Assembly (NCBI RefSeq): GCF_958298935.1
Contig: NC_084936.1
Coordinates: forward strand, 9,121,501 to 9,185,500
Direction of reading: 5' to 3'
Length of the DNA: 64,000 nucleotides
DNA from: Phragmites australis
Taxonomy: Eukaryota; Streptophyta; Magnoliopsida; Poales; Poaceae
Shown here: in pieces, positions 1-12,180 of the stretch
Layout of the letters: each line of letters starts with the position of its first letter
How positions within the stretch are numbered: position 1 is the stretch's first letter
Made by a program: the position numbers and the translations under genes
Notes under the pieces: generated by a model
What the model was told of the DNA's origin: nothing
The model's input: the letters and a program-made list of their open reading frames with translations, nothing else
Database searches by the model: none

Positions 1-470
1 ATAAAAAGGTTCAATTCATTTCAATGGCGAATCCTTTCATGTTCAAGTGTATTAGGCAGCCAGCCGGCAACAATCTATATGGGTTCTATGTTCTTACTTT
101 TATGCACGCATTCAGAGGAGACGGAAACGTTGTCATGTTTAATGACATTGAGATATGAAATTACATATTGATGCTTTCTTTTTAATTTCTATACATATTC
201 AAGGAATAATTCTTTCAATTCTTAAAATGCAACGCTTCAAACAACGCACAAGTGCGTTACTCCCTGTGGAAATACATGCCATTCAAGAATAGATCGCTGG
301 GTTCTTCATCAAACATATTATCAATCCAAACGGCGAGTTTCCTGAGCCAATTGTGCCATCAACACATGATAGACCTTCAGATGACATCATATCTTCTAGC
401 AGAGAGTATGCGATAAGGAGGAAGTCTACTAAGGGGTTAGACAGCGTATATATCGTTAAGCCAGATTAAG
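1..470 (+). pseudogene. CACTA transposase C-terminal Ulp1-protease-like remnant
   Basis: Around 24-155 the + strand reads as a short peptide ending in a motif of the form QPAGNNLYGFYV, which resembles the Cys-protease (Ulp1-like) tail of grass CACTA proteins. In that family the motif is normally QPxGxxLCGYYV, so the catalytic-type Cys appears replaced by Tyr. Around 270-350 a second characteristic tail, IAGFFIKHIINPNGEF, follows an in-frame stop. Both fit the C-terminal part of an En/Spm-type transposon protein that is no longer functional. The 5' part lies outside the window. The downstream CACTA terminus is displaced to 14035-14390 by a copia insertion. Family assignment is from remembered motifs. 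Confidence 0.55.
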
Positions 471-623
471 TACCTTTATTTACATATTAATAAAAACATA
501 AATTATTATGTATTAATGAAGGACATGAATTACTATGTATTTTATGAAGGTGTCTTTATTATTGATTTACATTAAATATGTGTCTCATTGTATGCATGTA
601 TTGAGAGGGAGAGGGAGATGGAG

Positions 624-2555
624 TGAGAAACCAAGTTGAAATGTGTGTTGGTTTATTTGTGATGAGTGATTGACAAGTTTTTTGATTTGGTCTGTCTTGG
701 GATTGCATGAGCATGGTTATGTACTACAATTATGATCATGACTAAGCAAAATTGCTGAGAAAATAGAGTTGGCATTTTTGTCTCTAAGTCCAGGAAAGCT
801 GCATACGCTAGATGGTCGGGTGCTGGGCAATTTGTACATGCTGGATGATCCGGCGTTCAGATGATTTTCACACCGAAGTATTTCATCCTAGAGGCAAAAA
901 TTGAAGTGTACACCGGAAACTCCGGCGATGTAATGAAGTACATGTTGGAGCTTTTCTTGTAGATACGTTGCAAACTGGCTCTGGTGGACTTGTACTCGTC
1001 GGATGGTCTGGCGCTCAAAGGGATGAACGCCGGATGCTTCACCGAAGCTTTTCTTGCAGAGAGGTTGTAGGATGGCTGATCCAAAGAAGAAGTACACACC
1101 GGATGGTCCGGTGATGGGATGAATTATACGTCGGAGCATTTCTTGCAAAGAGGTTGCAAGATGGCCGGTCTGCTAGATTGAACATGTTGGATGATGTGGT
1201 GCTGAGGATGTGACAACGCCAGAACATCCGGCGTTCATGATTTTTCTAAGATGTGAATTGACTGAAGATTTTTATTTTGACTAATCCATAATGGTGTTGG
1301 ATATGCATGTTTATTTGCCTAGTGATGTTTAGGTGATGGATGTGACTTGGCGGTCGATGGCGGGATGCTCAGAACCAAGCAGAGTGCTTGGTGCTGGACG
1401 ATCAAGGAGGACGGACGAAGTCAAGGGTGGTCCTAGCTGTGCACATAGACGTCAAGCAAAGCATGGAAGGAAGGATGAAGATGACATGATGACAAAGTCA
1501 AACGAAGGGGATGCTTGTGTAAGTGACAAGGCGGCTTGAGGGATCGGGAGAGGGAGAAACTTGTTGGCGGTCAAGATCGTAAGACAGAGTATATGCATCG
1601 ACATTGGATCTCTTACTTAAGGTGTAAGTAAGTGGCAATGAGTCAAGCTTCAAAAAGCATGAAAGACAGTTTCATGTTTTGGCCTTAAAACCGTGGAAGG
1701 ATGGAGTGCACGTGATATCATCGCGAAGCTTACATCGAGCCGAAGCTAAGTCATGAAGAAGCCACAACCTTCTGATGGACGGAGCATAAAATGGACCAAA
1801 ATACCCTGGTAGTAGGTAGGAGGCCATTGGAATGGAGGGGTATTTTAGGAGAAAGGAAACTTAAGAGCTATGCTACCTCCCTAAATAGAGGGGTAGGGTT
1901 GTGTGGGAGGTTTGAGCCAGTCATTTGAGTTTGTATGCTAGGGTTTTAGAGGAAATGAGAGAGGAGTGCTTAGCCTATGTGTAGGTGAGAGCATTTATGA
2001 GTGAAACTACTTTGTAATCTACCTAAAAGAGGGCTAACCTTTGCCAGAAATGAAGTGCTTGTTTCGTCCGATGCTTGTGTTCATCTCCTTCTAGTTTTCT
2101 TCTATTGGCTCCCTTTCTTTGTTGCAAGTTTCCCTTTTTATTGTGATTTTGTTTTTGGCTGACGGCTGAAATTTTTCAACCTTGTGAAGTTCTTTTCCTT
2201 GTTGCTAGAGGCATAAAATTCACTCTCAAAATTGGTCTTGAATGCCCTTGCCTCTAGACCATCAACTTGGAGAATTTCTACTTCCAGTAATCTTTCTTTT
2301 GGAGCAAAGTGTTCTTCCTTCAAGTTGCAACCTTTTGTGGCTATGACCCGTGGAATGAGTTTTAATGGAACCTAGTGTTCATCTAGATCCACAAGAGTCA
2401 AGCTTCCTTTGAGAATCTTTTGTTGCAGCATGTCTTCCTTAACTTGTTGTTTTCGCTCTTGGTTTTGAGGTGCATTGGGTGACAAAATAGAAGGCCATCA
2501 AAGAAATTTATGAGGCACCTATTCACTCCCCTCTAGTCACCTTCTTAGTCCTATA
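624..2555 (+). repeat. Left (5') LTR of copia 1
   Basis: Begins tgagaaaccaagttg and ends ...gtcctata (canonical ...ca seems mutated). It matches the right LTR along its length, including the GA-rich regulatory stretch and the stretch around 1250-2550. The tg start follows a GA-rich CACTA flank. The primer-binding site begins 2 bp after the end. Confidence 0.9.
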
Positions 2556-2557
2556 AT

Positions 2558-2570
2558 TGGTATCAGAGCC
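2558..2570 (+). other. Primer-binding site, initiator-Met tRNA type
   Basis: tggtatcagagcc is the standard plant copia primer-binding sequence complementary to the 3' end of initiator methionine tRNA. It lies 2 bp inside the left LTR. Confidence 0.9.
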
Positions 2571-2619
2571 AGTTTGATCACTTGTTCACCTTAACTGGTT
2601 TTCTGATCCGTAAGGGACA

Positions 2620-4688
2620 ATGGAGGGACATGGGAAGATTTCACTCTTTTAAGGTCGTGACTTTTCTTATTGGAAGGTATGCATGGAGGCTTATCTTCTA
2701 AGACAAGGAAGTGAATTATTTGAGGTTGTAGATTCCAACTATGAGATTTCTGTTGCTCGCACTTCTCAAGCCCAGATTGAACAATAAGAAGCAAATAACA
2801 AGGCAATAAATATATTTTTGATTAGCCTGAGTCGTAATGAGTTTGACAGAGTCCAGCACTTTTGTACTGCTTATGAGATTTGGTCCACTCTTAGTGTCTT
2901 TCATGAGGGCACTAACCAAATCAAGGCTCAGTGCCCAAGCATGTATAACTAAGAATATCATATGTTCGTGCAAGGCCCTGAAGAGTCTTTGGATGCTATG
3001 TTTACTCAATTTAATGGGATTATTAGCAATCTTAGATCAACAGGAGTTTTGCCCTACTCTGATCATGAGAGGATAGTCAAGCTTCTCTATGCTCTTGACC
3101 ATAGCATATGAAAAGTGAAGATCTCGAGCATTGAAGAGTTATTTAGTTATGATACGTTGACATGTGATGAACTCTTCAGTAAGCTCAGATCCACTGAGAT
3201 AGCCAAGGCAGTCAGAACATGGCATTGGTTTTAGGATCTAGTGGTAGTTCTATTGGAGTTGGCTTTTCTTGTGCTAATCCTTCACCCAGTGGCTTTACTT
3301 TGTCTTCCTTGGTTTCTATCACAGAAGAGCAGGTGGACACATTGATGATGAGGACCTTAGTTTGATTGTGAAGAAGTTCACCTGCTTCTACAACAACAGA
3401 AGAGACCGGAAGAGAGGTGGTTCTCAAGCTTGTTATTAGTGTTGTGATATCACTCATTTCAAGGCGGATTGCCCAAAGCTCAAGAAGAAGAAAAATCGCG
3501 GCCACGACCACAACAAGCAGAAGAAGACCAAAAAGTCCTTTAAGAACCGCGACAAGATGGCCAAGAAGGCGGCCATGGTGGCATCTCAAGCTTTTGTAGC
3601 ACCACTTAGCAATGTCGACACTTTCTCAAGGGAGGACGAGAGCTCGGAGGAAGAGAAGCAGCCCATGAAGAGCAAGAGGAAGAACAAGGAATTCATCGGC
3701 CTCTGCTTCATGGCGAACAACAACGACATCGATCCTGAGCTTGACCCCTCTGAGGTATCACCTACCTATGACTAGCTTTCTGTTCAGATTGATACCTTAA
3801 ATGATGCTCTAGTCAGCCAGGATATGTTACTTAAGAAAGTTGTTTGTGAGTAGAAGGAGGTCAAGTCTATGTGTGAGTGTGTGACAACTGAGTTTTCCTT
3901 ATTTAAGTCTAAGGCTAAAGATGAGGAATGTGATAGTTGCCTAGTTATCATGAGTGAGCTTGTCAAGCTTCAAACTTTGCATGCTCAAGTTGCCAGTTAG
4001 CTTGAGACTTCTAAGAAGAAGCTCCTTGAGGAGGAGTCTAGAGCTACTCTCTTAGGCGCTTGCAAGAATTGCTCTTTACTCACAAAGGATGTAGAGATGA
4101 AAGTCAAATGCATAAAGGAGCTAGAGTCTAGATTGAAGAGTGTTAAGTGTTCTAAGGATGTGCAGCCAAACTATTCCACCTACATCATCCTTAAGGACAA
4201 GCTGAACTAGGTTAGAGGTCAAGTGGAAAAGCTCATGGCCGAGAATGAGTATCTCCTTTCTCTTGTGGAGTAATGCTCAGAAGGCAAGGGCAAGATGAAC
4301 TTGATTTTGGCCAAGACCAAAATGTGCGCAGATAAGACGGGTTTAGCTTTGGGGTCGGGTTTTGAGATGGTGGTTTACAATAGGGATGGTAAGACTGTTT
4401 TCACCACACCTACTAATCTTGAGGCCAAAAAATCCAAGATCAATACCCCACTACAACCCACAAAGAAGAAACTCACACCATAACTCACAAAGAAGAAACC
4501 CACACCACAACTCACAAAGAAGAAACTCACACCACAGCCAAAGATGAAAGTCCCAGTGAGAGAGCCTAGAGTGACTGGTAGTCCAGCTTTTGAGAGAGGC
4601 TATCACTGCACCTACTTCGAGAGAGAGGGTCACCTAGTTGGGTTTTGCTTTCGCCATAGGAGGGATGAGCGGCCTGAGTGGGAGTAGA
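2620..4688 (+). pseudogene. copia 1 gag, with two CCHC-type knuckles
   Basis: The ATG at 2620 opens a frame with the copia gag pattern (DFSYWKVCMEAYL; AYEIWSTL), followed by a Cys/His knuckle region near 3380-3476 and a Lys-rich basic stretch. An acidic and coiled-coil-like part runs at about 3600-4280. A second knuckle-like motif lies at about 4585-4660 (YHCTYFEREGHLVGFC), in which the second Cys is replaced. Three imperfect 30-bp repeats at 4455-4545 encode a Lys/Thr/Pro-rich linker. Multiple in-frame stops (first at codon 11) and frame changes show it is not translated as one protein. In an intact element gag forms the virus-like particle and packages RNA. Confidence 0.8.
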
Positions 4689-4984
4689 GTACTTGAGACA
4701 TGTACCACCCCTCTTTGGGTGTACATGAGCCTTTTTCTCGTTCTTACTCATGAGTCTCTAGCGCTCCTCAGTTTCCTCCTATAGGTGATGCCCAGCGTGG
4801 ATTTTACCATGATTCATATGATTTTGATTCACGTGTAACAGGCTTTGAGTTGTAGCGTATTGACGGACCATGTTTTCCCTATCGTGGCACTCGCCCTTAG
4901 TACACTAGTATTGATTTACATGTACCTATTTTTTCTGCTTCAAGGCGGATGAACCCAGTACTGGATTCCCAAGTGGTTTTGTCT

Positions 4985-6229
4985 AACCCCTGTACTGAGC
5001 CATTCACCTATTATTCTTCTCATATGTAGGTGGCAGGCGGAGGCTTTGAGAACAAGTGGCTCATTGACTCTGGTTGTTCGTGCTGTATGACTGGAGATGC
5101 ATCATGGTTCTCCAGCCTCACCTCGATGAAGCGACACAAGTCATCACATTCAGGGATGATAGAAAAGGTAGAGTGAAGGTGAAAGGTAGGGTAAGAGTGA
5201 GTGAGAGTTTCACTCTCAAGGATGTGGCTTTGGTGGAGCATGTAGGATACAACTTGTTTTTTGTATCTTAGTTGTTAGATGAGGACTTGGAAGCGCTCTT
5301 CAAGCGCGATACTTCTAGAGTTCTTGATCCCTCAAGTGCTTTTATTTGCTAGATTTTTTGAGTAGGGAGAGTCTTTAGAGCTGATTTTTCTGAGTCTTTT
5401 GGTTCTTCTCGATGCTAAATTGCTCAACCCTCTTATGAGCTTTGGATATGCATAGGAGATTAGGGTGCATGAGTTTTGATTTGCTTTCTTGTTTGAGTGT
5501 CCTAGGCTTAATCCGAGGATTACCCAAGCTCATGTTTGAGAAGAATCTTGTTTGTGCTTCTTGTCGACATGGCAAGATGATTGCCACCTCTCACCCACCA
5601 GTTAATCTAGTGATGACTGAATGGCTGGAAGAACTTCTCCATATGGACACTATTGGTCATTCCTGGGTTCGTTTATCGGGTGAAAAGTGGTATGTACTTG
5701 TTATTGTTGATGACTTTTCTCGTTATTCTTGGGTGTTCTTTCTTGTGAGCAAGGATGAAGTGTTCGGAGATTAGCTTTGAGATTGTTCAAGAAACTCCCT
5801 GGTGCATTGAAATCAATTTGTAGTGATAATGGCACCAAGTTCAAGAACTATCCTGTTGATGCTTTCTGTCTTGAACATGGCATTGAGCATCAATTTTCTG
5901 CTCCACGTCACACTTTCGGAGATTAGCTTTGAGATTGTTCAAGAAACTCCCTGGTGCATTGAAAGCAATTTGTAGTGATAATGGCACCAAGCTCAAGAAC
6001 TATCCTGTTGATGCTTTCTGTCTTGAACATGGCATTGAGCATCAATTTTCTGCCCCACGTGTTCTCGGCAGAATGTCATGGTTGAAAGAAAGAATCACAC
6101 TTTGGTGGAGATGGCTAGAATGATGCTCGATGAGCATAGGACTCCTAGAAAGTTTTGGGCTAAGGCTGTTAGCACCGTTTGCTATATCTCCAATCGGATT
6201 TTCTTGCACTCGATTTTGAACATGACTTC
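4985..6229 (+). pseudogene. copia 1 protease and integrase, first part
   Basis: Protease is recognised by WLIDSGCS at about 5057-5080 (active-site Asp codon 5066-5068). The GAG-pre-integrase/zinc region (CASCRHGKM) lies at about 5550-5580, and the integrase core begins at about 5640 (HMDTIG; IVDDFSRYSW). The SDNGTK core motif follows. A 153-bp stretch is tandemly duplicated (5762-5914 and 5915-6067), which scrambles the frame. The gene is interrupted at 6229/6230 by an LTR-like insertion and resumes at 7808. Confidence 0.8.
5762..6067 (+). repeat. 153-bp tandem duplication inside integrase
   Basis: The segment starting ttcggagattagctttgag occurs at 5762 and again at 5915 with very few differences. 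The unit is 153 bp (51 codons), so the duplication itself keeps frame, but each copy carries an in-frame stop near its start. It covers the integrase catalytic-core SDNG region. Confidence 0.85.
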
Positions 6230-7807
6230 TGAAGGTGATATGCCCTAGAGGCAATCATAGAGATTATTGTATCACACGTCTATATTCATGTACTACCGAA
6301 TAATATGTTATTCCAAGAATGACTATCATTTACATTGATGGCAAGTATGTGACTTGTTCAAGAAACTCTTTGTTTATTTCATGATGTTATTCATAGTCGA
6401 TCCCTGGTCGCATATCATTGTGATGATACATAAAATCAGCACACATATTGATTGATGATCACGTTTCATGGATCATAGGTATAAAGATACTAGGTCAATA
6501 ATGTGGACATTTATGTTAGAGAACATAATGTTGGATAGACCCATCTTGAGATACTACTAGGATTGTTATTTATGATGCGCCATTAGTTGTTATCTCAAAT
6601 GGTGTACCTGTAAGATCCTCAGACCTGAGATTGTCATTGATTCCCAGAATGTGTAGTGGTATACTTTGAGGCTGTCAAACGCTATTCCGTAACTGGGTAG
6701 TCATAAAGTTAGTTTTCGGGTTTGTCATGAAACATGTCGTGGGGTATGAGCAATCAAGATGGAATTTGCCCATCCTTGATAACGGGAGAGATATCTCTGG
6801 ACCCCTCGAGGTAGTTGGATTGAGAAAGTGTATGGCCATGCCAATATAATTAAAGAGTTAATCATGATAAATCCACTACTTGATCGAGTGAATGGTCCGG
6901 CTATCACAAGGGTGGCACGTATCTTATCTTGAGCTTTACTAGTATCGTGAGGTGAAGGGATCAGTGCATGTGTATATCAAGGTTCAACAGATATGATCTT
7001 TTATATATACTCATGAGTCAACATGTCCTGCTAGGTACCGCTATTGATTTCGGTTTAGAAAGGGTTTCCAAGTCGTAGCCATTTGTACATGAACCTAACG
7101 GATCACAAACTTAATGGGTTGGAACAAAATATGCGAATTGGATTCGTATATGGGTTTTGATTGGATTGTGATCCATGAGAAGTTAGAGTCCTAAAGGGCT
7201 TCTAATGTGGGAGCCCATTGACGAGCTCTATATAAGGAGAGGTGTGGGTAGGGCATGCTAAGGTTGAACCACTCCAAAACTCTAGCTGCAACCTTTCACA
7301 TGATCTCCCAAAACCCTTACCGCGTGTGCAGTGCTAGTACATCAGCGATCGACATTTCTGCCCAGTATGTGTGGATACCGTAGAGGCACTGTTGCTATTG
7401 CGGTGTTGATCTTCTCGGCGAGTTGAACGCGACGTGTTCAGGACTAGTCGCCAACTGTGGTTGAGGAGCACGACCACCTGCTCGGAATTGGTCGAGGAGC
7501 ACGACCACATGTTCGGAGTTGGTCAAGGAGCACGACCACCTGCTCAGAGTTGGTCGAGGAGCACGACTACCTGCTCGGAGTTGGTCGAGGAGTGTGACCA
7601 CCTGCGTGGGGTTGGTCGCGGATCTAATCGAGAAGCTACTCGAGGAGTTTGATGAGCACGACGTTGGATCGATCTACTTCAACTCTTCTTTCGCTGCATT
7701 GCACGTCGAGCGGTAACAATCTATGATATCGTACTAGCATGATTTCCTAGGTGAATGCGATAGAAATTTTTTTGTTTTAGGCTAGCGTCGCCTACACGTT
7801 CCCAACA
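6230..7807 (+). mobile_element. LTR-like insertion (probable solo LTR) in copia 1 integrase
   Basis: Integrase coding stops at 6229 and resumes at 7808. Between them is 1578 bp beginning tgaaggtgatatgccctag and ending acacgttcccaaca, TG...CA-type ends. A TATA-like ctatataagg at about 7229 precedes a transcript-like region. The start resembles a grass LTR family I recall. No coding region, primer-binding site or second LTR is present, so a solo LTR is the simplest reading. No flanking target duplication is visible, so boundaries are approximate. Confidence 0.6.
7460..7620 (+). repeat. about 31-bp tandem repeats in the LTR-like insertion
   Basis: About five tandem copies of a unit containing ggtcgaggagcacgaccacc, spaced about 31-33 bp. 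They are GC-rich against an AT-rich background, lie downstream of the TATA-like site and keep short open frames, but there is no evidence of a protein. Confidence 0.75.
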
Positions 7808-8790
7808 TTATGAATTACGCTTTGGGAGGAAGCCGAAAGTTTCTCATTTGAGAGTTTTTGGATGCCGTTGCTTCATCCTAAAGCGTGGCAATCTTGACAA
7901 ATTCGACTCGCGTTCTTCCGATGGGATTTTCTTGGTTTATTCATCTCATGATCATTCTTACAGGGCCTTTAATCTTGACACTAACGCCATCATCTAATCC
8001 TATGATGTGACCTTTGATGAATCAACCCATTGCGCTAGCCCTGTTCTTGAGTGTACAGATGACCAAGAGATGAGCGAAAGCATTTTTACAGATGGCAACA
8101 TTCCAACTCTCGTTGATGATGAGAATTATCCACTACTTCCTTCTATAACATATGTCAATGCTATACATGAAAATTAGAAAATTTAGAGAGAAACCAAATT
8201 TGGGTCCTTATAGAGCCACCCCCAAATGTTCACACTATAGGCACCAAATGGGTTTTCAAAAGCAAACAAAGGGAGGATGGGTCTGTAGTGAGAAACAAGG
8301 CTAGACTTGTGGCTCAAGATTTTGCTCAAATAGAAGGGGTGGACTTGGAGAGATCTTTGCACTAGTAGCTAGACTAGAAGCTATTAGGATCCTCCATGCA
8401 TTTTTGGCCTCCCAAGGTTTCAAGTTATACCAAATGGATGTTAAAAGTGCATTCCTAAATGAGTTCATATAGGGAGAGGTCTATGTCAAGCAACCCTCTA
8501 GTTTTGAGCACCCCAAATACCCACATAGAGTATACAAGCTTCAAAAAGCTTTGTATGGGCTTAAGTAGGCACCTAGAGCTTGGTATGATAGGTTTAAGTC
8601 CTTCTTGTTGGAGCATGGGTATGTGATGGGATCAGTTGATAAAACTTTGTTCACCTTTAGGCATGTCAGTGATTTCCTACTTGTTCAGATATATGTGAAT
8701 GATATCATTTTTGTGGCTCTTCTCATGCTCTTATGGCCAAGTTCATTGTCTGCTTGTGTGCCCGCTTCCAAGAGTCACCAAGGACATCTC
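7808..8790 (+). pseudogene. copia 1 integrase end and reverse transcriptase, partial
   Basis: After the insertion the frame gives the integrase C-terminal signature (YELRFGRKP; SHLRVFGCRCF). Reverse transcriptase motifs follow: LEAIRILHAFLASQGFKLYQ, MDVKSAFLNEF, and KALYGLK-stop-APRAWYDR, where a TAG replaces the usual Gln codon. The active-site box is YVNDIIF instead of YVDDIIF. Sequence then jumps to non-RT sequence, so the RT 3' part is deleted before RNase H. A broken pol segment. Confidence 0.8.
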
Positions 8791-8835
8791 ACCGCCAAGC
8801 GGTGAAATGCATATTGAGGTATCTCAAACACACCC

Positions 8836-9339
8836 TTGAGTATGGTCTTTAGTTTTATACGTCTTCTTCTTCTCTCTCTTCGTGGTTTTTCGAATGCGGA
8901 TATTGCTGGTTGTAGAATTGACAGGAAGAGTACCTCCGTTACTTATCATTCCTTGGGTACTTTTCTTGTGTGTTGGTTTTCTCACAAACAATCTAGTGTT
9001 GCGCAGTCAACTACTGAAACTGAATATGTTGTTGCCGCTAGCTGTTGTTCTCAGATTTTATGGATGGTTTCTACTTTGAGGGATTTTGGGTTAGACTTCA
9101 AGAGTGTGCCACTTTTGTGTGACAACACCAGTGTCATCAGCTTAGCCAATAACCCAATCCAACACTCCAGAACCAAACACATAGATGTGAGATTCTACTT
9201 CTTACGAGATCACAATGAGAAGGGAGATATTGATTTGAGATACATAGATACCCAACACCACCTTGCCGATATCTTTACCAAGCCTCTTGCCTATTTGAGG
9301 GGAGAACTTAGAGTGTGCCATCCCTATGGCATTGTGTGA
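8836..9339 (+). pseudogene. copia 1 RNase H domain
   Basis: A 167-aa open frame gives the copia RNase H: DRKSTSVTYHSLG, SSVAQSTTETEYVVAASCC, LLCDNTSVISLANNP, HSRTKHIDVRFYFLRDH and DIFTKPL. Asp and Glu catalytic positions appear kept. It is the most intact part of pol although the adjoining RT is deleted. In an active element it removes RNA from RNA/DNA hybrids during cDNA synthesis. Confidence 0.85.
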
Positions 9340-10699
9340 GGGAGAGTTGTAGCTGTACATAATCTATCTTACTTTTGTTGCATTTCCATCGCATCTCATC
9401 TTGTAAGATAATCATTGTAGTTGAGCTTTGACTTGTATGTCTTAAGTATTTTTAGTTCCTAGACTTGAATTTGGATTAAGTTGAGTAGTTATGTGGAGCA
9501 TTCTTTTAAACTTAGACTCCTCTTGATGCCTTAACATGAATCATTTCAAGCAAGCTAGCTTTTCTAAAGATGAAACTTAGCAATTTTATGAATCATATAG
9601 ACTATAAAATGCTACATTTTTTATTGCCATGTTTGTAATTGCTTTGGCTTAGTCAATACTCGTGTTAAGGTTAGTTTGATGAATATCTTGCTTTAGGCTT
9701 CTTAGTTCAAGATAGTGGATTGGAGAATATTACACTATCTTTTCTGTCTTTGTCAATGTTTAGCTCATAATAGAACCTTTGGGGAACATGTGTTCCTTGT
9801 GTCGCAAAGACACTACTTGACTTGGTCTAAGTGAAAACTTGATAATTTATGCAATTTGAATTCTTTTGAGTAATTAAGTTTCTTCTGCTCAAATATGATC
9901 CAACACGGTTGTCTTGATGCTTTATGTGGTTTGCCAAAAAAGTAAACTCTTGGTTGCTAAAGTCACCTTGAGGATAACATGAATCACAAAGAAATGTGTC
10001 TAAATGATAAATTTTGTTTTAACCACTTGATCTAACTAAGCCATGGTTTCATATGTGAGCGTTTGCAAAGCCTACTATCATGAATACTTGCTTCCTAGTT
10101 TGATATTGAAGTTTGCTAGTTCTTCATGCTTGTATTGTCTCGGCACGAGTGGATGCTTATGTGGTGGTCACTTTTAATATGATTCGTTTACTTGAACTTA
10201 AATATGCCAAAAATTCTTCGGGATTAGCTTGTAAAGCTTCATGCTTTTATGTCATTGTCTCTTTTTGAGCCTTTATGCGATTGTGAGCTCCACATTCTAC
10301 TCTTCATAGCCTTTTGATGTTTCTAGCTTGTGCCAATGCTTTGTGGTATACTTGTGAAAGCTCACTAGGTTTGCATATTCATGCAATTCATGGTGTTTTT
10401 GGTCCTTGATTTTTGCATTGTCAAAGAGGGAGAACTTATATACTAAATAACAAAGAAGAAGAACCCTAAAGTTTGTACATTCATCAAGGGGGAGCTTTTG
10501 TATTTTACTTTTCTTTGTCTCTCTTCGAGCTTTTGCGATCCTTCTTATGCTAAGTGGTCTTTTCAAGCTCTTGCGATCCTTTTCATGCCAAGTGATATCT
10601 TTAGCTTTTTCTTGAGTTTTTGTCACTTGGATGAGCTTCTCTTGTTGAAAGTTTTCAAACCAAAATCTTTGTGTTTTAAGAGTTGTCAATGCACTCATC
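9340..10699 (+). other. Non-coding stretch between pol and right LTR of copia 1
   Basis: About 1.36 kb of T-rich sequence without a convincing coding frame. It contains two tcatcaagggggagc/a segments (about 10484 and 10695). The second is the polypurine tract and the first looks like a decoy copy. Confidence 0.6.
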
Positions 10700-10710
10700 A
10701 AGGGGGAGAT
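10700..10710 (+). other. Polypurine tract of copia 1
   Basis: aagggggagat directly precedes the TG start of the right LTR, the standard plus-strand primer site. Confidence 0.85.
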
Positions 10711-12180
10711 TGAGAGACCAAGTTGAAATATGTGTTGGTTTATTTGTGGTGAGTGATTGACAAGGTTTTTGGTTTGGTCTATTTTGGGATTGCATAAGCG
10801 TGGTTACGTACTACAATTATGATCATGACTAACCAAAATTATAGAGAACATGGAGTTGGCATTTTTTTGCTCTAAGTTTAGGAAAATTGCATACGTCGGA
10901 TGGTCCAGCGCTAGGTAATTTGTACATGCTGGATGATTCAGTGTTCAGATGAGTTTCACGTTAGAGTATTTCATCCCAAAGGCAAATATTGAAGTGTACA
11001 CCGGAAGGTCCGGCGATGGAGTGAAGTGCACGCCGGGGCTTTTCTTGCAGAGAGGTTGCAAATTGGCTCTGGTGGACTTGTACTCACCGGATGGTCCAGC
11101 GCTCAAAGGGATGAACGCCGGATGCTTCACTAGAGCTTTTCTTGCAGAGAGGTTGCAAGATGGATGGTCCAGAGAAGAAGTACATGTCGGATGGTCTGTT
11201 GATGGGATGAAGTGTACACCAGAGCATTTCTTGCAGAGATGTTGTAAGATGGCTGGTTTGCTGGATTTAATACACCGGATGATCTGGCATTGAGGAGGTG
11301 ACAACACCGGAACAACTGGCATTCATGATTTTTCTAAGATGTGCAGTGACTGAGGATTTTAATTTTGACTAATCAATAATTGTGTCGGAGATGCATGTTT
11401 GGTTACCTAGTGATGTATACGTGATGGATGTGACTGGTGGTCGATGGCGGGATGATTAGGGCCAAGCAAAGTGCTTGGTACCGGACGATCAAGGAGGCTG
11501 GACAGAGTCAAGGGTGGTCCTAGCTGTGCACATGAATGTCAAGCAAAGCATGGAAGGAATGATGAAGACGGCATGATGACAAAGTCAAGTGAAGGGATGC
11601 AGGTGCAAGTGACAAGGCGGCTCGAGGGATTGGGAGTGGGAGAAACTTGCTGGTGATCAACATCGCAAGATAGAGTACACGCATTGACATTGGATCACTT
11701 GCTTAAGGTGTAAGCAAGTAATGGTGAATCATGCTTTGAAAAGCGTGCAAAGCAGTTTCGCGGTTTGGCCTCAAAATCATGTAAGGATGAAGTGCATGTG
11801 GCATCATCGTGAAGCTTGCATCGAGGCGAAGCTAAGTTATGAAGAAGCCTGATTGTTCGACGGATAGAGCGTAAAATGGACCAAAATATCCCGGTAGTAG
11901 GTATGAGGCCATTGGAAGGGAGGGGTATTTTGGGAACAAGGAAACTTAAGGGCTAAGCTACCTCCATAGGCCTATAAATAGAGGAGTAAGGTTGTGTGGA
12001 AGGTTTGAGCCAGTCATTTGAGTTTGTATGCTAAGGTTTTAGAGGAAATGAGAGATGAGTGCTTAGCCTATGTGTAGGTGAGAGCTTTTATGAGTGAAAC
12101 TACTTTGTAATGTGCCTAAAAGAGGACTGACCTTTGCCGAAAATGAAGTGCTTGTTTTCTCCGATGCTTGTGTTCATCTC

